Source: an uncultured Collinsella sp.
Lineage (GTDB): Bacteria > Actinomycetota > Coriobacteriia > Coriobacteriales > Coriobacteriaceae
Assembly: GCA_902470805.1 (NCBI GenBank)
Contig: CABRHX010000011.1
Coordinates: 8,567-72,566 of the forward strand
Direction: 5' to 3'
DNA: 64,000 nucleotides
Shown piece after piece: positions 59,142 to 64,000 of this stretch (position 1 is its first letter; the number at the start of each line of letters is the position of its first letter). The notes below the pieces were generated by a model, which searched no databases, was not told the DNA's origin, and was given only the letters and a program-made list of their open reading frames with translations. Made by a program: the position numbers and the translations under genes.

Positions 59142-59987
59142 TTATTCGGCTTCCATCTCCGCTGTCACACGGCGATACATCTCGATAACCTGAGTCGTCG
59201 CCTTGGACGGATCTTGATAGTAGCGGCCATCACACGTCTCGGCCGAGACATAGCCCGTATAGCCGTGGCGCATGAGTGCCTCGAGGTCGGCACGCATATC
59301 ACGCTCGCCGTCGCCCCAGGCAAGATGCGTCGTGCCGCCGCCCACATCTACAAAGTGGGTGTGAACGATCTTGTCGCCCAAAACCTCAAAGTAGCCGTCG
59401 ATCGTGTCGCCGGCAACTTCCATGGCGCCAAAGTCGATACAGGCCTTCAGGTTGGGACGATCGACCGCCTCGAGGATGCGCGCGACATCCTGTGCCGTAT
59501 TGACCAACACGGACTCCGACGGCTGCAGGGCCTCGAGCGCGACGCGAATACCGCGCGTATCGGCGTAGTCGCACACCGAGCGCAGCATGGCAACGCTGCG
59601 GGCCCAGGCGTCCTCAGCCGGCTCGTCCAGATAGGCCCAACCACTCGTCACCAGAATCTGCGGCACGCCCAACTCAACGGCAACGTCGATCACATTCTTA
59701 AAGTACGAGAGGATGCGTTTTTGGCCCGCCTCACCGCGCACCGCGACGTTCCATGGCTTGGGGTTGTTCTGCTCGGGGCACACGCACACGATCTTGATAC
59801 CGTATTGGGCGGCAAGATCGCGAATCTTATCCACCGAATCGTGCTCATGGCAATCCACATACAGGTGCATCGAGCCGGTCCACAGCTCGATATTGCGATA
59901 GCCGGCCTCACCTGCAGCCTTAAAAAACGTCTCGATGCTGTAGTAACGATGGTTGATGTTCATGAGCGAAAGCTCGGGTACGACCAT
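59142..59987 (-). CDS. Sugar phosphate isomerase/epimerase, FrlC-like
   Basis: 281-aa TIM barrel of the xylose-isomerase-like family. Features shared with FrlC (fructoselysine/psicoselysine 3-epimerase) are AGEAGYRNIELWTGS, VALEALQPSESVLVNTAQDV, the metal-site region ACIDFGAMEVAGD, VHTHFVDVGG and YTGYVSAETCDGRY. In enterobacterial frl systems the epimerase acts on the free sugar-lysine; here import is by a phosphorylating PTS, so the true substrate may be phosphorylated. A terminator-like hairpin separates it from EIID. GGGGAGG precedes the ATG closely. Confidence 0.83.
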   Translation of the reverse strand: MVVPELSLMNINHRYYSIETFFKAAGEAGYRNIELWTGSMHLYVDCHEHDSVDKIRDLAAQYGIKIVCVCPEQNNPKPWNVAVRGEAGQKRILSYFKNVIDVAVELGVPQILVTSGWAYLDEPAEDAWARSVAMLRSVCDYADTRGIRVALEALQPSESVLVNTAQDVARILEAVDRPNLKACIDFGAMEVAGDTIDGYFEVLGDKIVHTHFVDVGGGTTHLAWGDGERDMRADLEALMRHGYTGYVSAETCDGRYYQDPSKATTQVIEMYRRVTAEMEAE

Positions 59988-60010
59988 AGCCCTCCCCTTT
60001 CGTACGGAGT

Positions 60011-60051
60011 TTTAAAAAACAGGGGGCCGCCGCAGATGCGACAAGCCCCCC
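60011..60051 (-). terminator. Terminator/attenuator between EIID and the FrlC-like gene
   Basis: GGGGGC/GCCCCC stem (60022-60050) followed on the minus strand by TGTTTTTT. The epimerase gene must be read by partial read-through or from its own promoter. Confidence 0.75.
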
Positions 60052-60099
60052 AAAGATCGACGCAACCGTTAGACGCGATGGAAGCGCGATTCGAACATA

Positions 60100-60924
60100 T
60101 TAGGCAAGCACGCCAAAGTAAGCGCCGATGATGCCCACGACCATGGTGCAGAGGATCAGGACCATCGGGTTGATCTTCTTGGAGAGCAGCCAGTAGTAGA
60201 GCCAGAAGGCGGCCATACCGAGCATACCGGGCATGATGCCGTCCAGGATGTCCTGGAGAGTCTGGGCGGAGTCGCCCTGACCAATGGCGATGGGCAACGA
60301 AGCCCAGAACATGTCCTTGCTCATGGCGCCGACGACCATAACGCCGACAATGCCGACGCAGGCCATGATCTTTTGCATCAGGCCGGTCTTCTGAGCCTCG
60401 TCGAGGAAACCAATGCCTAGCTCATAACCCTTGATAGCGCCAAAGATACGAATCAGGAACGCCGGGATGTTGTAGACGAGCAGGAAGGCGATGGGGCCAA
60501 AGACGTTGCCGGCCTGGCACAGGCTGATGCCCACGGCAGCGGCGACGACGCGCAGGGTGGACAGGAAGAAGGAGTCACCCAGGCCGGAAAGCGGACCCAT
60601 GAGGGCGGCCTTGATGTCGTTGACGCTCTCGGGCTCAACCTCGCCACGAGCGACCTTTTCTTCCATGGCCATCGCGATGCCGCCCACGAAGGGAGCGAGC
60701 TGCGGGGTGATGTTGAAGAATGCGCTGTGACGGTGCAAGGCCTCGGCGTAATCATCGGGACGGCCGGCATAGATCTTCTTGAGCATGTTGGCGACCATCA
60801 GGCAGAAGGCAATGTTCATCTGCTTGTAGTAGGTCCAGGAGAATTCCATGCCCAGGGCGCCGGTGTTCACGGCACTCTTAATGAGGTCGGAGCGAGTAAT
60901 CTGGTTCTCGGAATTAGAAGTCAT
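60100..60924 (-). CDS. PTS mannose-family EIID
   Basis: 274-aa membrane subunit found only in mannose-type PTS. TGALGMEFSWTYYKQMNIAFC near the N terminus (partial motif shown), NTPQLAPFVGGIAMAMEE-like region (here ITPQLAPFVGGIAMAME), MGPLSGLGDSFF and two C-terminal helices. ATG 60924 overlaps the EIIC end by 11 bp. Works with EIIC as the translocation channel. Confidence 0.93.
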   Translation of the reverse strand: MTSNSENQITRSDLIKSAVNTGALGMEFSWTYYKQMNIAFCLMVANMLKKIYAGRPDDYAEALHRHSAFFNITPQLAPFVGGIAMAMEEKVARGEVEPESVNDIKAALMGPLSGLGDSFFLSTLRVVAAAVGISLCQAGNVFGPIAFLLVYNIPAFLIRIFGAIKGYELGIGFLDEAQKTGLMQKIMACVGIVGVMVVGAMSKDMFWASLPIAIGQGDSAQTLQDILDGIMPGMLGMAAFWLYYWLLSKKINPMVLILCTMVVGIIGAYFGVLA

Positions 60925-61687
60925 CGTCCTCATCCCCTTCCACAGAAAGCTGGGACTGGGCGCCACCAAGGCCCAGCAGGTCGTACTTGTCGATGCCGAT
61001 GATGATTGCGATCAGGGCGACGCCGAGGACGGGCACGTTGGCATAGGAGCACAGCAGGAAGCCCAGGAAGTAGAACGGCACGAGCTGCTTGGTAAGCACC
61101 AGACGGCCGAGCATGGCGAAGCCCATGGCAGGCAGGATGTTGGCTGCGACGCCAAAGCCATCGAGGACGAACGTCGGGATGAAGTCGAGCAGGCCCTGAA
61201 CGGCGTCGGCACCCAGATAGAAGGAGACCGAGCACAGGATAAAGGCCAGGACGACAATCACGAGACCGATAATCCAGTGCATAGCGTAGATACCCTTGAG
61301 GTTACCCTTGCTGGCAAAGACGTCGGCACGGTCGACCAGAAGGGGCATACCGGCGTTGACGACGTTCTTAATGGCCAGGCACAGAGTGGCGATGGGCATC
61401 GCGAGCGCGATAGCGGCCTCGGTGCTCTGACCCAGCTGAATAGCGAAGGCGCAGGCGAGCACACCGCCAATACACTCATCGGGCGGCACGTAAGCGCCGA
61501 TGGAGATTGAACCCATGAAGAGCAGCTCGAGGCTCGCACCGATGGCGAGGCCGGACTGCAGGTCCCCGAGGACTATGCCGACGAGCGGGCACAGAACGAT
61601 CGGGCGGAACGCATAGAGCGTACCGAGCTGATAATCGAGCTTACCGAAGGCAGCGATAAGTCCGATGAGGATCGCTTGAACAAGCAT
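60914..61687 (-). CDS. PTS mannose-family EIIC
   Basis: 257-aa permease with about seven to eight hydrophobic segments and the family region LQSGLAIGASLELLFMGSIS, then GAYVPPDECIGG. Acidic C-terminal tail (EGDEDDDF). GGGAGGAAC precedes the ATG. It has its own upstream promoter motif at 61828-61868, inside the cluster. Confidence 0.93.
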   Translation of the reverse strand: MLVQAILIGLIAAFGKLDYQLGTLYAFRPIVLCPLVGIVLGDLQSGLAIGASLELLFMGSISIGAYVPPDECIGGVLACAFAIQLGQSTEAAIALAMPIATLCLAIKNVVNAGMPLLVDRADVFASKGNLKGIYAMHWIIGLVIVVLAFILCSVSFYLGADAVQGLLDFIPTFVLDGFGVAANILPAMGFAMLGRLVLTKQLVPFYFLGFLLCSYANVPVLGVALIAIIIGIDKYDLLGLGGAQSQLSVEGDEDDDF

Positions 61688-61827
61688 TGTTCCTCCCTTT
61701 GATCCCTCTTGGATCCGCGCGGCGATTCCCGACTTGTCAGCGCGCCCTTTTCCATGCCGACAATCGCCTAGACAGATCCAGCTTGTACCGGTGTGCTGTT
61801 AACACCTAAACCGGTGCAAATGATTTG

Positions 61828-61868
61828 ATACCAATTATATAGTCATGAGAAAACTATTTAATACCAAT
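61828..61868 (-). promoter_or_regulatory. Internal promoter/operator before EIIC (bipartite ATACCAAT)
   Basis: ATACCAAT sites start at 61828 and 61861 (33 bp apart). The minus strand reads ATTGGTATTAAATA, spacer, TATAATTGGTATC with a consensus -10 at 61834-61839. It matches the site before SIS copy 1. Confidence 0.65.
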
Positions 61869-61947
61869 CGCTCAACGGGCGTGTACTCCCGGTGAACGGT
61901 AGATGGGGGTAACGGGTAAAGCGTTTATCCGGTACGCCCACGAATAG

Positions 61948-61970
61948 GGGCGGCGCCGTGCGCGCCGCCC
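61948..61970 (-). terminator. Hairpin after EIIB
   Basis: Perfect 9-bp stem GGGCGGCGC/GCGCCGCCC, 12 bp after the EIIB stop; no T run, so termination is uncertain. The 294-bp EIIB-EIIC gap holds this and the promoter. Confidence 0.5.
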
Positions 61971-61981
61971 GTGGTTCTCAA

Positions 61982-62464
61982 TTAGAGGGCGCTTAGGGCA
62001 TCGACCTTGGGGTCGTCGGCCAGAGCGCGAATCTCGACCTCGACACCGCGGCCGACGAGCTCACGAATGTCCTCTTCCTCGGCAGCAGTCACAAAGATCT
62101 GGCGGGAGATCTTACGGGCATCGGGACGCTGCTCGTCCTTGGACTTGGTGTTGCCCAGGTTGATGGAGGTGATCTGCGGGCAGCCGTCGACAAGCTGCTT
62201 GGCCTCGGCGATGCTGGCGACGCAGATGATCATCTTGTACTTATCGGTAACACCGGAGTTGATGGCCTCGATGGCGTGCTCCATGTCCTTGATGACGAGC
62301 TTGACGTTGGCCGGCTTTCCCATCTTGAGCGTAGTCTTCCAGACGGGATCGTTGGCAACCTTGTCGCCAACGCAGAAGATGCAGTCAGAACCCAAGCCCT
62401 GGACCCAAGAGACGGCCACCTGGCCATGAAGCAGACGATGGTCGACGCGAAGCAGTTGAATCAT
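61982..62464 (-). CDS. PTS mannose-family EIIB
   Basis: 160 aa. The phosphorylated histidine is in LLRVDHRLLHGQVAVSW (His15 in the HRLLHGQ motif). It takes phosphate from EIIA and phosphorylates the imported sugar. Separate from EIIA, unlike the E. coli ManX fusion. Confidence 0.93.
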   Translation of the reverse strand: MIQLLRVDHRLLHGQVAVSWVQGLGSDCIFCVGDKVANDPVWKTTLKMGKPANVKLVIKDMEHAIEAINSGVTDKYKMIICVASIAEAKQLVDGCPQITSINLGNTKSKDEQRPDARKISRQIFVTAAEEEDIRELVGRGVEVEIRALADDPKVDALSAL

Positions 62465-62521
62465 GATTGACCCCCAAAGGTCTCATGCCGGAAACCCGGC
62501 CCCATTAATAGCAGGCGGTGA

Positions 62522-62941
62522 CTAGAACTCTTCCTCGTCATCCGCATCGGTCAGCAGGTCGTTGACAAACTTGACGCGCGTGTCGTCAGCCGCGAGGATC
62601 TCGCGGATAACCTGATCGGCGGGAGCCTCCTGGTCCGAAAAGAGCAGCTGGATCAGCAGCGGCAGATTCATGTTGGCAACCAGGTAGGTGTTGGGGCGCG
62701 TCTGGACGATCTTGGTGAACTCGTTGTTGACGCTGCCGCCAAACAGGTCGGTGCACACGATTACGTCGTCGGCGGGGTCGAAGGTCGCCAGGAGCTTGGC
62801 GGCCTCCTCGGCGACATCGGTGCGGCCGTCGACAAACATCGACAGGTCGTGGACGTTATCGCGCGCGCCCGAGAGCAGCTCGGTACTCTCCTTGATGCCG
62901 GTCGCAAAATGCGCGTGGCTGGCGAAGATGTATTGCCTCAT
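62522..62941 (-). CDS. PTS mannose-family EIIA
   Basis: 139 aa. FASHAHFATGIKESTELL contains the phospho-His (second His of HAH); VIVCTDLFGGSVNNEF is the conserved central motif. ATG 62941 has GGGGG 8 bases upstream. It starts 21 bp after the stop of SIS copy 2, so the deglycase, EIIA and EIIB probably form one transcript. Confidence 0.93.
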   Translation of the reverse strand: MRQYIFASHAHFATGIKESTELLSGARDNVHDLSMFVDGRTDVAEEAAKLLATFDPADDVIVCTDLFGGSVNNEFTKIVQTRPNTYLVANMNLPLLIQLLFSDQEAPADQVIREILAADDTRVKFVNDLLTDADDEEEF

Positions 62942-62962
62942 TGCGGTTTCCCCCAAATGAAA

Positions 62963-64000
62963 TTAGTAGTCGAACTGGTGGTAGTAGCGGCGGTACTTGA
63001 GGTTGTGCTTGGTGACCAGCTCGTAGTTGCGCGAGAGGCGGTCGGTGGTCAGCACGGACAGGATCCACGGCGACACGATGACGCGGAAGTCGTCGTCCAG
63101 GCCCGGGATCGCGTACTCGGCGGTGTCGATGATGACGTAGTCCTCGTCGCCGGTCACGCCGCTGGTGAGGAAGGCGCGGACGCGCTCGTCGAGGGCGCGG
63201 CACTCGTCCTCTCCCATGAACAGGAACACCGGGACGCCGGGCTCGAGCAGCTCGAGCGTGCCGTGGAAGAAGTCGTGCGAGGTGATGTGGCGGATGCGCT
63301 TCCACTGCATCTCCTCGAGCAGGCACATGGAGTACAGGATGGTCTCGCCCCACAGCGCGCCCGAGCCGATGAACATGGTGTAGTCGGCCAGCGCGTACTT
63401 CCTGGCGAGCTCCTCGGCGCGCGGCTCGAAGCGCTTGCGGATGTCGAGCATGTCCTTCCAGACGTCCTTCGTCTGCTCGATGAACAGGTCGAACTTGGGG
63501 AAGCAGCCGCGGCGGTTGAGCAGGCGCAGGCCGAAGCAGTCGGCGAGGTAGTAGCCCTTCTCGCAGCCGCCGGCGCCGTGGTCGGAGGCCATCATGACGC
63601 AGTTCTCGGCGCCCACGGCCTGCCCGATCTTGCCCTCGGGGTTGGTCATGGCGAAGACGCGCACGCCCATCTCCCTCATCTTGCCGACGGCCTCGAGCAC
63701 CTCGGGGGTGGTGCCGGACTCGGAGGCGGTCAGCACGACGGACCTGTCGGTCATGCGCTTGTGGCCCATGACGTTCCACTCGGCGGCGTGGATCAGGTAG
63801 ACCTCGAGGTCGCGGTCGCCGAACTTGTTCATGAGGTACTCGAGCTGCATGAACTCGTCCCAGGTGCCGCCGACGCCCATCAGGAAGACGGCGTCGTAGC
63901 CCTCCTCGTGCACGCGGTCGGCCAGGGCGGTCATCTTCTTGCCGGCCTCGTAGACGTTCCTGCCGTCCTCGAGGTAGCCCTCCTGGTCGAAGTGCATGAT
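62963..64000 (-). CDS. SIS-domain fructosamine-6-phosphate deglycase, copy 2 (5' end outside window)
   Basis: Residues 9-353 of the same protein as copy 1, with the same nucleotide sequence as far as compared; the ATG would be at 64024. The same SIS and deglycase motifs are present. It heads the EIIA-EIIB transcript, whereas copy 1 stands alone with its own promoter and terminator. Whether upstream DNA is also duplicated cannot be seen. Confidence 0.88.
   Translation of the reverse strand: MMHFDQEGYLEDGRNVYEAGKKMTALADRVHEEGYDAVFLMGVGGTWDEFMQLEYLMNKFGDRDLEVYLIHAAEWNVMGHKRMTDRSVVLTASESGTTPEVLEAVGKMREMGVRVFAMTNPEGKIGQAVGAENCVMMASDHGAGGCEKGYYLADCFGLRLLNRRGCFPKFDLFIEQTKDVWKDMLDIRKRFEPRAEELARKYALADYTMFIGSGALWGETILYSMCLLEEMQWKRIRHITSHDFFHGTLELLEPGVPVFLFMGEDECRALDERVRAFLTSGVTGDEDYVIIDTAEYAIPGLDDDFRVIVSPWILSVLTTDRLSRNYELVTKHNLKYRRYYHQFDY
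62963..64000. repeat. Large direct repeat, right copy
   Basis: Matches 57813-58850 without a difference found. Together the copies bracket a 5150-bp repeat-to-repeat unit with EIIA, EIIB, EIIC, EIID and the epimerase. Confidence 0.9.

Overview
The window reads as one stretch of an Actinobacterial chromosome of the Coriobacteriia type, most like a gut Collinsella. This is inferred from the high GC content, strong GGAGG ribosome sites, phosphotransferase-centred sugar uptake and gene order; no species name can be proved from sequence alone. Most genes are on the minus strand. No rRNA, CRISPR array, prophage or complete insertion sequence was seen. One tRNA (Leu, anticodon TAA) is present.

Layout. 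1-5.6 kb: type IA topoisomerase (cut by the window edge), hypB-hypA nickel maturation genes running with tatC-tatA, a STAS anti-sigma antagonist and a type If aminotransferase. 5.7-10 kb: small unknown protein, NhaA, Mn-dependent pyrophosphatase, ROK sugar kinase. 10.2-16 kb: a cellobiose/beta-glucoside module (GH1 enzyme, PTS IIC, IIB, IIA) divergent from a GntR/UTRA regulator and manA. 16-26 kb: PcrA helicase, UppP, a universal stress protein, a BceRS-like two-component pair, an unknown protein and PurH. 26-37 kb: GNAT enzyme, DUF2207 membrane protein, glutamyl-Q tRNA(Asp) synthetase, a TacA/TacT-type toxin-antitoxin pair, a phosphoesterase, a UBA/DUF4342 protein with a second two-component system, an orphan galactitol-type IIB with a VOC protein, and tRNA-Leu. 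37-43 kb: Ppx/GppA, DivIC/FtsB-like protein, enolase, MazG, YfcE-like phosphodiesterase and a stand-alone LarC C-terminal domain.

43-52.4 kb holds a full histidine pathway: a PHP-type histidinol phosphatase facing the minus-strand run hisZG (fused), hisD, hisC, hisB, hisH, hisA, hisF, hisI, hisE. 52.8-57.4 kb is an MMPL/RND exporter followed by a secreted heptad-repeat protein.

57.8-64 kb is the most distinctive region. A mannose-family PTS (EIIA, EIIB, EIIC, EIID) and a FrlC-like epimerase lie between two copies of a FrlB/GfrF-like SIS deglycase gene that look identical at nucleotide level and start exactly 5150 bp apart. The likely role is uptake and breakdown of Amadori compounds (fructosamines such as fructoselysine). 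Two promoters in the locus share a bipartite ATACCAAT motif.

The intergenic spaces are rich in palindromic elements of several recurring sequence families. Some overlap stop codons, and several share a GGGAC-containing scaffold with an exchangeable short palindrome. They resemble REP/MITE-like non-autonomous elements and are described separately from simple terminators.
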